From JAAGZL01 sp050291725 (GTDB taxonomy: Bacteria; Pseudomonadota; Gammaproteobacteria; Chromatiales; Chromatiaceae), in assembly GCA_050291725.1 (NCBI GenBank), contig JBNKKH010000036.1:1-40981 (forward strand): a stretch of DNA of 40,981 nt, given 5' to 3'. A program made the translations under genes and the position numbers. Shown here one piece after another: positions 8,448-16,090 of the stretch. Numbering within the stretch: the first letter of the stretch is position 1; each line of letters starts with the position of its first letter. The notes beneath the pieces were generated by a model. It worked only from the letters and a program-made list of their open reading frames with translations. It did not search any database and was not told where the DNA came from.

Positions 8448-9301
8448 TTGTTACTGCGTGGTGTTGTGCTCACTTGGTAACCAATACACTGCCGTCCTGT
8501 TAACTGTGAATATACTAGTTGTAACGTTATGATTGTTATACGCAAAACAACACAAAGTAATTTGATAAACATAGAAACTTAAATTTGCGTCCCTTCTCCC
8601 CTTTGGGGACGACTCCAGGGAAGGAGGAGGTACGAGCCCACGGATGGGCGAAGGTAGAATAATGCAGGAGCAATTATCGAGAACGAAGTTCGGAACCAGA
8701 GTCGAGAAGGACAGGATGAGGGGAAGATACAAAACAATGAGTTATCTCACAATCCCCCCCCCCTCGCCCCAACCCTCTCCCCAGAGGGGAGAGGGAGTTA
8801 ACGGGACAGCAGTGTAACCAATACTAAAATAGTAGTCTGAGGTTCTTCCAATATGGATTATTTGGGTGATTTGGATGCTTTTAATTCCTGTTAGTTACGA
8901 CGTATTGTTGTTAAGTAGAAATAACAAAGTGCCATAATTATCCGTTTTTACAGCATATTGTTTTTTTGCTGCTTCTTGGGCTTGTTTTCTTAGTTATATG
9001 GCGCGTTGACTGCATGGCCGTATGGGGATATAACTGCCTGCCGGATTACTTAAAAATAGTAAGTGATATAGTAGTCTTCCGGTTATTGGAAGGGAAAGAT
9101 CGATTGGTCGTGACATGGTTCCTGCCAGTTGGGTGTTGTTATTTTCGATTAAAATAATGATATATACAGGTATGTAATTTTCGCCGTGGTATTCCCCCTA
9201 TCCAGAAATTAGAGCTGTTCTTTAGTAGCAAATAGAGCCTCAGAGGAAGCAAGGCTATTTTCTGTTTGTGAGCATGGCAGATTAGATAATAATAAGTTTG
9301 A
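8448..9301. other. Long gene-free stretch with GC-rich hairpins
   Basis: No convincing gene is found in about 850 bases. The first part holds a chain of hairpins of repeat character: TCCCCTTTGGGGA near 8594, GCCCACGGATGGGC near 8637, a run of ten C at 8754-8763, and a perfect 10-bp hairpin at 8773-8795. From about 8810 on the sequence is AT-rich and only short open frames with poor starts occur. The promoter of the GGDEF/EAL gene presumably lies in the last 150 bases. Confidence 0.6.
8583..8805. repeat. Cluster of hairpin repeats (GGATG and CCCTCTCCCC types)
   Basis: Two kinds of hairpin are visible. One is a GGATG-centred hairpin (GCCCACGGATGGGC, and nearby ACAGGATG). The other is a perfect stem CCCTCTCCCC / GGGGAGAGGG with loop AGA at 8773-8795. 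Related G/C-rich hairpins are dispersed in many proteobacterial genomes. The cluster occupies the place where hemD would be expected. Confidence 0.5.
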
Positions 9302-12193
9302 ATGGAAGAACGTGTGGGGAATACGCGTAAAAATCAAAATGAGTGTATAGGAATGCCTGGCGTTGATTTATCCCAAAGGGTTTTGCTTCTTGCTGTTCAT
9401 CTGTCTCAGGTGGGAGAAGTGAATTATGCCGTAGATCTGTTTGTGGATGTAATCAACGACATGGAGCTTGGGGTTACCTTAGGTTATCAGAAAGATGGGG
9501 AGAGGCCAGAGGCAGAACACATTCAACTGCAGACAAAATATGGAGATTATGGATACCTTATGCTTGAACATGGATCTTTGAGTGAATTGTCTGACGAACA
9601 TAGCAATATTGTGAATGGTGGTGCGAAACTTCTCTCTGTAATTCTTGAATATAATTCCCTTAGAATGGAACAAACCCTCACACAACAAATCCCCGCAAAA
9701 CAAAACAGACAATCTCAATCAGGTGTGGCTTCCAAGGTTGTCGAGTTGGTTAAGGCTCAAGTTTTAGCCCAGGTTGGAAGTTGGAGTATTAAACTACCTG
9801 ATAAAACTTTTGAGTGGTCAACCGAAACAAATAGAATATTTGGTGTGGACCAGGGGTTGGTCGATCCTGGATTAGAGTTCTTGCTTTCCCGTACTAGCCC
9901 TGAAGACAGAGATGCAGTAAAGCAGTATTTCACCTGCGTTATGCAGGCTAAGGCAGGAAGTAAACTTGACTCTATTTCTTTTGGTATCACTAGGCCGGAT
10001 GGTGAAGTACGTTATGTTACTGTGGTTTCCGAGCCGGTATTCGATTATGCCAATAAGCTTATTAAAGTATTTGGAACCATTCAGGATATTACTAAGCAGA
10101 AGCGTGCTGAACTAGCCCTGTTAGATAATCGTAATTTGTTGTCATCAATTCTGGATGCATCTCCAACGTGGATTGTTGCATTTGATATTGATGGAAAATA
10201 CCTTGCAGCCAATAAACACTTCGAGAAGATATGTGGCTTGCCTTTAAATGTTATTCAAAACAGCTCTATTGATAATGTGTTGCCAGACACATTTTTGCAG
10301 AGACATATGGATTTGATTCAGAAGTGTATCGCTGGAGAGGTGGTTAAATTCAACGATAAGCTGCAAGAGGGTGAGTTTGAAGATGTGCATTACATTTCTG
10401 GTAACTATGCGCCACTCATGGATGCGAATGGAAATACCGTAGGAGTTGTGGGCGCAATTAATGATGTGTCTGATCTGGTGGAAGCGCGCGTAGAGCTGCA
10501 AAAAACCGAGCATGAGTTAAACGAACGCTTGGAAGATCTCCATCTGTTTGGTGAGGTGTTTGAGCATACGACAGAGGGAATAATAATTACCGATGCTGAT
10601 AAACATGTTCTAAAGATCAATAAAGCTGCTGAAGAGATGTTGGGTTATGCCCAGGATGACATTGTTGGGTGTACGCCGACTATTTGGGAGTGTAGCAAGC
10701 TAGGAGATGCGGTCGCTGAGGGTATGTGGGAGGCGATCAACGAGACTGGAGAGTGGCAGGGAGAGGTGTGGAGTAAGTGTAAGGATGGTTCTTTGTTGCC
10801 GGCCCTGGTTGCGGTCAATGCAGTTAAAGATGCCAATGGGGAGATAGCAAATTACATATCAATCTTTTCCGATATAACCAATATAAAGGAGTCTCAGGAA
10901 CGCTTGGATTATCTTGCGCATCATGACCCTTTAACAGAACTTCCTAACCGGCTTCTGTTTAATGCCCGTTTGGAGCATGCAGTGAAACATGCCTACCGGA
11001 AAAAAAGACAGCTCGCATTGCTGTTTCTTGATCTGGATAACTTTAAGATAATTAATGATAACTATGGCCACGCAGTTGGTGATGAGATACTCAGGGCAGT
11101 TGGGGTAAGACTTTCTAATACAGTGCGCTTAGATGATGCCGTAGCGCGGAATGGTGGCGATGAATTTACCATGCTGGTGGAGGGTATAGAGGAGCCAGCA
11201 GATGCGGCATTAGTAGCGGAAAAAGTTATTAACGTGTTTTCTGAACCGTTTGAGTGTCATGGTAAGGAGTACTTAGTCTCTGCCAGTATAGGAATCAGTA
11301 TTTACCCTGATGATGCGGATACGCCAGATGAACTGATTCAGAAGGCGGATATAGCCATGTATAGAGCCAAGGATGCTGGAAAAAACAGCTATGAGTTTTA
11401 CACTGAGGATATGCCCTCAGTTTCCTTCGAAAGGGTGTTGGTGGAATCAAGCATAAGGAATGCGCTAGAGCGGGATGAGTTTGTGTTGCATTTTCAGCCT
11501 CAAGTTGAAATTGGCAGCGGTAAGATTGTTGGGGTTGAGGTGCTGTTGCGTTGGGAGCATCCAGATATGGGGACGCTGAAGCCGCCGCGTTTTATATCCC
11601 AGGTAGAAGATACTGGGCTGAGTTCTCAGTTGGGTGAATGGGTTTTAGCGCAAGCTTTAACTCAAGGAAAGATTTGGCTAGACCAGGGGCGTTTTAATAA
11701 ACGTATATGCGTAAATATATCTGAGTCAGAACTCAATAGCGATTGCTTTGAGAGCAAAATATTGGAGTTGCTTGATACAACAGGGTTTCCTGCTTCCAAT
11801 TTGGAGCTTGAGGTAAAAGAATCAGTATTTGCTAGTGACTCTAAACAGGTGGTAGCGGCTTTAGAGCATTTGAAAATGCGTGGTGTAAGCATCGCCATAG
11901 ATAACTACGGCTCGGGAAACTCTTCTCTATCCAAACTGAAACTTCTTCCGGTAGATAAGCTGAAGATAGATCGGTCATTCATAAAAGATATTCAAAGAGA
12001 TAGTAGTAATTCTGCTCTGACCAAGGCAGTGATTAACCTTGCTTCAAGTCTTGGGCTGAAGGTTACTGCTGAAGGGATTGAGACAGAGTATCAAAGAGAT
12101 TCTCTATTGGTCGATGGCTGTTGTGATGGACAGGGCTTCTTTTTTCACAGGCCAATGTCAAAAGATGAGTTAGAACGTAAATTTGATGCTTAG
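9302..12193 (+). CDS. PAS-GGDEF-EAL protein, c-di-GMP turnover
   Basis: A 963-residue signalling protein. Residues about 15-115 resemble a small GAF-like domain. Three PAS-like domains follow (about 150-265, 270-390, 410-535). The GGDEF domain starts at about 540 with LDYLAHHDPLTELPNR. Its GGDEF motif at 618-622 is intact, and the feedback site RLDD lies five residues before it, so diguanylate cyclase activity with product inhibition is expected. The EAL domain (about 715-960) keeps the N of VNIS, the E of LEVKES, AEGIE and GQGFFF. However, the signature EAL reads EVL (746-748) and the paired aspartates of DDFGTG read DN (867-868). The second aspartate binds catalytic metal in characterised EAL enzymes, so phosphodiesterase activity is doubtful. 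No transmembrane segment is evident, so it is probably cytoplasmic. The likely signal is redox, a ligand or light through PAS; none can be specified. The next gene is also a c-di-GMP-type regulator. Confidence 0.93.
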   Translation: MEERVGNTRKNQNECIGMPGVDLSQRVLLLAVHLSQVGEVNYAVDLFVDVINDMELGVTLGYQKDGERPEAEHIQLQTKYGDYGYLMLEHGSLSELSDEHSNIVNGGAKLLSVILEYNSLRMEQTLTQQIPAKQNRQSQSGVASKVVELVKAQVLAQVGSWSIKLPDKTFEWSTETNRIFGVDQGLVDPGLEFLLSRTSPEDRDAVKQYFTCVMQAKAGSKLDSISFGITRPDGEVRYVTVVSEPVFDYANKLIKVFGTIQDITKQKRAELALLDNRNLLSSILDASPTWIVAFDIDGKYLAANKHFEKICGLPLNVIQNSSIDNVLPDTFLQRHMDLIQKCIAGEVVKFNDKLQEGEFEDVHYISGNYAPLMDANGNTVGVVGAINDVSDLVEARVELQKTEHELNERLEDLHLFGEVFEHTTEGIIITDADKHVLKINKAAEEMLGYAQDDIVGCTPTIWECSKLGDAVAEGMWEAINETGEWQGEVWSKCKDGSLLPALVAVNAVKDANGEIANYISIFSDITNIKESQERLDYLAHHDPLTELPNRLLFNARLEHAVKHAYRKKRQLALLFLDLDNFKIINDNYGHAVGDEILRAVGVRLSNTVRLDDAVARNGGDEFTMLVEGIEEPADAALVAEKVINVFSEPFECHGKEYLVSASIGISIYPDDADTPDELIQKADIAMYRAKDAGKNSYEFYTEDMPSVSFERVLVESSIRNALERDEFVLHFQPQVEIGSGKIVGVEVLLRWEHPDMGTLKPPRFISQVEDTGLSSQLGEWVLAQALTQGKIWLDQGRFNKRICVNISESELNSDCFESKILELLDTTGFPASNLELEVKESVFASDSKQVVAALEHLKMRGVSIAIDNYGSGNSSLSKLKLLPVDKLKIDRSFIKDIQRDSSNSALTKAVINLASSLGLKVTAEGIETEYQRDSLLVDGCCDGQGFFFHRPMSKDELERKFDA

Positions 12194-12358
12194 GTTAACT
12201 GCCTATTTGGTCATATGAACAACGCACGCCTTTCACTTCTTAAAAAATCAACATCTCAAAACGCATATCTTTTTTCTGTATTTGCTGTTCTTTGCGGAAG
12301 CATTGATATGATAGATATGGTGTAATCTTGTCTTGGGTAACTAATCTGGGAGCGCTGA

Positions 12359-13498
12359 ATGGTTGCAGAGATACTTAATCCAGCTAAGCCGCATATATTA
12401 GTGATAGATGACTCCAAGGTGGTGCGTTGGAGTATCAGTAAGATGCTTGGCGACGGGTACACTGTGCATGTGGCAGAGGATGCTGAGGCCGCATTAGAAA
12501 TATTGCATGCGGAACAGGATATCGCTCTGGTTTTTTGTGACCTGCAGATGCCGGGGATGAGTGGGCATCAGTTTCTGCAAAAGGTTAGAAAGGATGGCAA
12601 CCCCAGGCTGATCAATATACCGATCATTATAGTATCGGGTGAAGAGGATACAGATGAGCTGAAAAAACAGCTATTGGAAGAGGGCGCTACGGATCTTGCG
12701 CCTAAGCCGTTTGATGAGGCAGTAGTACGTGGTCGGGTTGCCTCGTATGTGAATTATCAGCAACAGGTTATGCGTATGGAGCGAGATATTGAGCTCGATC
12801 CTATTAGCGGCCTTGCCGGCAGGAACTATTTTCAACTACATGTAGAGCGTAATCTGAACCTGGCTACCCGCCATAATAGCGAGTTTACCCTGGCGGTACT
12901 GGAGATAGATGACCATAAGAATTTGCTGGATAAATTCGGCAATAAGGTGTTTTTTCAGCTGCTGTTTCATCTAGGTAAAAAAATTAAAAGTGTAATTCGT
13001 ACGGAAGATCTTGCTGCGCGCATTGATCAGGCCAGGATTGGCTTGGTGCTGCCTCTAACTAACCGTATCGGCGGACGTTTGGCCGTGGAAAGGGTGTGTA
13101 GAGAAATAAATGACATGGCTTTGAAGTATGCAGGGGAGCAGTTTAAGGTAAGTGTTAGCGCTGGCTTGACTGTTTTTGAGCTAGGCTCTGTGCTTAGTAC
13201 CTATGGGCTGGTTGCCAGTGCAGAAGAGGCACTGCGCAGTGCGGTTGATTCTGGCGGTAACTGTATAGTTGGCCATGAACAGTTAGATCACCCAGAAATT
13301 GAGATGGAAGAGCATACTCCGGTTTGGGTTGCGGATGATCCAGCAATTGACCTGCTGCGCGAGATACAAGCGGGCAATGTTGACGAGATTAGTGATCAGG
13401 AGTTGAAACAAATCCTGCTGGATCTCCGTCCGGTCTTGGAGCTGGCTGATAGCAGACTAAATACTGGTTTCGGCCAACAGCTTAGCCAAGTTCCCTAG
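12359..13498 (+). CDS. Response regulator with degenerate GGDEF domain
   Basis: The protein has 379 residues. Residues about 10-130 are a receiver domain: acidic pair in VIDDSK, phosphate acceptor Asp61 in FCDLQMPGMSG, conserved Ser/Thr in IIVSGE, and the Lys in APKPFDE. Residues about 145-295 have the fold pattern of a GGDEF domain (LDPISGLAGRNYFQ, EFTLAVLEIDDHKNLLDKFG). The active-site loop that should read RxGGDEF reads RIDQARIGLVLP, so it cannot be a cyclase and may instead bind GTP or act as a protein-interaction domain. A helical tail of 80 residues follows. TGGGAG precedes the ATG at good spacing. It lies 165 bases after the GGDEF/EAL gene on the same strand. The cognate histidine kinase is not in the window. 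It converges on the next gene with a 4-base overlap of the ends. Confidence 0.9.
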   Translation: MVAEILNPAKPHILVIDDSKVVRWSISKMLGDGYTVHVAEDAEAALEILHAEQDIALVFCDLQMPGMSGHQFLQKVRKDGNPRLINIPIIIVSGEEDTDELKKQLLEEGATDLAPKPFDEAVVRGRVASYVNYQQQVMRMERDIELDPISGLAGRNYFQLHVERNLNLATRHNSEFTLAVLEIDDHKNLLDKFGNKVFFQLLFHLGKKIKSVIRTEDLAARIDQARIGLVLPLTNRIGGRLAVERVCREINDMALKYAGEQFKVSVSAGLTVFELGSVLSTYGLVASAEEALRSAVDSGGNCIVGHEQLDHPEIEMEEHTPVWVADDPAIDLLREIQAGNVDEISDQELKQILLDLRPVLELADSRLNTGFGQQLSQVP

Positions 13499-14259
13499 TT
13501 GTCCGAAACTGTAGACTCATCGGGTGGCTTATCTTCCCTGCTTCTGGGTTCAACTGGCCCCCAACAATCTATTTTCTGATGATATAGACCACGGTATAGG
13601 TCGTTGCCCCATGGGTCGAGGGCATCTAGCCAGTCATTAATTTCAAATAGAAATGGATTGAAGGCGAAGGTGGTAAGCCAGGTATCCATGGTCCAGATGG
13701 TATAGTCCTTATCTCCTATCTGGGTTTTGTCCCGATATTTGTTGATGAAATCTTTGTCTTCGGTTCTCAGGGTTGCGGTCCAGTGTGGCCGGAAAAAACC
13801 TCTCCCGCGTGGCTCATCAACTTTCCAATATTTGAATGGCTTCCTTTTCTCCAGTACTTGCAGTAGGGAATTGGTGTTGCTTGAGTTATCAACGCAGTCG
13901 AGTGCGCCCTCTTTCAGCTTGTCCAGTTTGTTGCCGGCAATATCGTGCACTAAAATTTCATGGTCACGCAGAATCTGGTTTTCAGCATCGCGTACTGCGT
14001 TTCTTATGGCCATAATCTCCATTTCAGCGGAGGTTGCACATTTTGCTATTTTGGCCTCTATTTTATCCAGAAATTCGGCGCTCAGCTTAACATCCATCAT
14101 GTCGTTACAGCTCCAGTTGTAGCAGAACTCGAATGTTGCTCCCTCGTCATTCAGTTCAAACTTTGCTGGCTTGGTGCGGGAGTATCGGGCTGCGAAGGAG
14201 TTGTCTACATGGATAAACAACAGCGTTATGATGAGGACTATTCTGGTTATCACTAACAA
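13495..14259 (-). CDS. Exported hypothetical protein (254 aa)
   Basis: The family is not recognised. The first 23 residues form a Sec signal peptide (MLVITRIVLIITLLFIHVDN then SFA). The mature protein has a helical charged middle (about 60-130) with cysteines in FCYNWSC, AKCATS and LDCVDN, and an aromatic-rich C-terminal half (KPFKYWKV, GFFRPHWTATLRTEDKDF, WTMDTWLTTFAFNPFLFEINDWLDALDPWGND). Such Trp/Phe density suggests a compact periplasmic domain or interaction with membrane or sugar. It is transcribed from a divergent region shared with mazG, about 130 bases long, in which a perfect 8-bp hairpin lies 20 bases before its start. Its end overlaps that of the response regulator gene by 4 bases (tail to tail). 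Confidence 0.75.
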   Translation of the reverse strand: MLVITRIVLIITLLFIHVDNSFAARYSRTKPAKFELNDEGATFEFCYNWSCNDMMDVKLSAEFLDKIEAKIAKCATSAEMEIMAIRNAVRDAENQILRDHEILVHDIAGNKLDKLKEGALDCVDNSSNTNSLLQVLEKRKPFKYWKVDEPRGRGFFRPHWTATLRTEDKDFINKYRDKTQIGDKDYTIWTMDTWLTTFAFNPFLFEINDWLDALDPWGNDLYRGLYHQKIDCWGPVEPRSREDKPPDESTVSDN

Positions 14260-14279
14260 ATACCTGTCAATCTAAACTG

Positions 14280-14300
14280 CTCCAATCTGGGAGATTGGAG
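14280..14300. promoter_or_regulatory. Perfect hairpin/operator-like palindrome between divergent genes
   Basis: CTCCAATC (14280-14287), a 5-base TGGGA loop, and GATTGGAG (14293-14300) form a perfect 8-bp inverted repeat. It is located between the divergent starts at 14259 (minus) and 14391 (plus). It could be an operator or a 5' leader hairpin of the exported protein. No T-run follows on either strand. Confidence 0.4.
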
Positions 14301-14390
14301 TGAAAATGAAGCGGCATTATACCATCAGATTTAATTATTTCTTGTTATTATCACTGTTTCCGACCTGGAATATATGCCTTGGGAGAGTAG

Positions 14391-15182
14391 ATGCAAAAAT
14401 TGATAGAAATTATGGAGCAGTTGCGAGATCCAGTTGCAGGCTGCCCTTGGGATAGGGAGCAAACCTTTGCCACTATCTCGCGTCATACCATTGAGGAGGC
14501 ATATGAGGTGGCAGACGCTATCCAGAGGGATGCCATGGATGAGTTGAAAGATGAGCTGGGCGATCTGCTGTTCCAGGTGGCATTTTATACCCAGATGGCC
14601 AGGGAACAGTCCCTGTTCGACTTCGCAGATGTGCTTGAGTCTATCTGTGCCAAGATGATTCGTCGTCACCCCCATGTGTTTGCCAATGAGAAGATAGATA
14701 CGGCTGATCAGCAGACTGTGGCCTGGGAGAGACTCAAGGCAGAAGAACGTAATAGGGGGAGCAATAACGAAAAATTAACCGGACAACTGGACGGAGTTGC
14801 CCAGGCTCTGCCAGCACTTATGCGCTCAACCAAACTACAAAAACGCGCAGCGGATGTTGGCTTTGATTGGCATGATATTCAAGGCCCGCTGGATAAAATA
14901 AGAGAGGAGCTGGAAGAGGTTGAGGCTGAGATCAGCTCTGCAGATAGCCAGGAACGCCTAGAGGCAGAGATTGGTGATCTGCTCTTTTCCTGCGTCAATT
15001 TGGCTAGACACGCTAAAGTTGATGCAGAAACAGCCCTACGCAGAGCTAATCAATCATTTGAAACCAGATATCAGGCTATGGAGTCTATGCTTCGGGATAA
15101 AGGTCAAAAGATGCAGGAGTTGAGCTTGAGCGAGATGGAAGAGCTGTGGCAGCAGGCAAAACTGGCTGAAGCGCAAGTATGA
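14391..15182 (+). CDS. mazG: Nucleoside triphosphate pyrophosphohydrolase MazG
   Basis: MazG hydrolyses (d)NTPs to the monophosphate and pyrophosphate, removing damaged nucleotides and in E. coli influencing ppGpp levels. The 263 residues fit the long two-domain form. The first half carries the signature LIEIMEQLRDPVAGCPWDREQTFATI, the metal-binding HTIEEAYEVADAI near 34-46, and ELKDELGDLLFQVAFY near 51-66. A second MazG-like half repeats the pattern (KIREELEEVEAEI, EAEIGDLLFSCVNLARH). GGGAGAG precedes the ATG. Its stop overlaps the start of the next gene in an ATGA, so the two are translationally coupled. Confidence 0.95.
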   Translation: MQKLIEIMEQLRDPVAGCPWDREQTFATISRHTIEEAYEVADAIQRDAMDELKDELGDLLFQVAFYTQMAREQSLFDFADVLESICAKMIRRHPHVFANEKIDTADQQTVAWERLKAEERNRGSNNEKLTGQLDGVAQALPALMRSTKLQKRAADVGFDWHDIQGPLDKIREELEEVEAEISSADSQERLEAEIGDLLFSCVNLARHAKVDAETALRRANQSFETRYQAMESMLRDKGQKMQELSLSEMEELWQQAKLAEAQV

Positions 15183-16036
15183 GCTATTTGCGACATATCG
15201 CCGCATGTAATCAGCATGATCTAAGCAATTACCTGCATTTTCGCGTAGATTCTTCGTGCGTAGGTCGGTTGCAACACGAGTTTGCGTCCCACCTGACTCA
15301 ATGGCCGGATGTTTTTCGGGTAACGGATGAGGCGGTAGATCTGCGGTTGCCAGATGCCAGCATGCAAGAGCGCAGCGCCCGGGTTGCAGAAATTGTGCGA
15401 GAGTTGGTGGAGCAGGGAGTGATTACTCATCTACATGGCGAGCAGTATGTGGCTACACCAAGCACCAGGGAGTGTGGTGTGCTGTTGCTCGATCGTGCGG
15501 CAGCCCCCTATTTTGGAATTAGAGCCTTTGGCCAACATATGAATGGATATGTGGTGGAGAATGGTGAACTGAAGCTGTGGTTGGGGCGGCGCTCCGATGA
15601 CCGAGTCCATTTCCCTGGGAAACTGGATAATATGGTGGCGGGCGGACTTCCGGCAAACATCGGTTTGCAAGAAAACCTATGGAAAGAGTGCTGGGAAGAG
15701 GCTGGAATAGACCGCAAATTAGCCTCTGAGGCTAGGCCAGTAGGGGCCATTACATATAATATGGAGACAGCAAAGGGTCTGAAACCGGATACCCTATATT
15801 GCTATGACCTGCAGCTTCCAGCATCTTTTCGGCCCAAATGTAATGATGGTGAAGTTGCCGGGTTTGAGCTGGTGCCGGTCACGGATGTAATGCATACGGT
15901 GCTAAATAGTGATGAGTTTAAGCAAAACTGCAATTTGGTGCTGATAGATTTTTTTATTAGACATGGGCAGTTAGGTCCGGATAATGACGACTATGGTGAG
16001 ATAATCTCAGGCCTGCATCCAGCTTTAGTCGTATAA
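15179..16036 (+). CDS. DUF4743 / Nudix hydrolase family protein
   Basis: The protein has 285 residues. The N-terminal 110 residues match the DUF4743 type (an NLSNYLHFRVD-like opening, RVTDEAVDL). A Nudix domain follows at about 120-260 with VHFPGKLDNMVAGGLPANIGL and the helix ENLWKECWEEAGI, which keeps the E-xx-EE metal ligands of the Nudix box (REUXEEXGU) with Lys in place of Arg. Members of this DUF4743-Nudix family, also found in yeast and plants, have been reported to act on oxidised thiamine diphosphate; that substrate is an inference here. The start codon lies inside the mazG stop (ATGA), so both housecleaning enzymes are made from one message. Confidence 0.88.
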   Translation: MSYLRHIAACNQHDLSNYLHFRVDSSCVGRLQHEFASHLTQWPDVFRVTDEAVDLRLPDASMQERSARVAEIVRELVEQGVITHLHGEQYVATPSTRECGVLLLDRAAAPYFGIRAFGQHMNGYVVENGELKLWLGRRSDDRVHFPGKLDNMVAGGLPANIGLQENLWKECWEEAGIDRKLASEARPVGAITYNMETAKGLKPDTLYCYDLQLPASFRPKCNDGEVAGFELVPVTDVMHTVLNSDEFKQNCNLVLIDFFIRHGQLGPDNDDYGEIISGLHPALVV

Positions 16037-16066
16037 TGGGGTGGATGAAAGCAAAATTGCTATGAA

Positions 16067-16087
16067 ACCTCGGGTTAAACCTGAGGT
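16067..16087 (+). promoter_or_regulatory. Quasi-palindrome covering the prc ribosome binding site
   Basis: ACCTCGGGTTAAACCTGAGG plus a final T is a near-perfect palindrome of 21 bases. Its right arm contains GAGG, the best ribosome binding site for the ATG at 16091, four bases away. A hairpin here would hide the site. It could also be an operator. Confidence 0.4.
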
Positions 16088-16090
16088 CAT

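Noticed and set aside
8752..8800. Transcription terminator after hemC
   Set aside because: The perfect CCCTCTCCCC hairpin has no T-run on either strand and lies 325 bases downstream of hemC, so it fits a dispersed repeat better.
8966..9157. Open frame of 63 codons in the gene-free stretch after hemC
   Set aside because: It starts with TTG, has no ribosome binding site, and shows an odd Trp/Cys-rich composition with no family resemblance.
13727..14256. Plus-strand frames opposite the exported protein gene
   Set aside because: They are antisense shadows. The minus-strand frame has a clear signal peptide and an ordinary composition.
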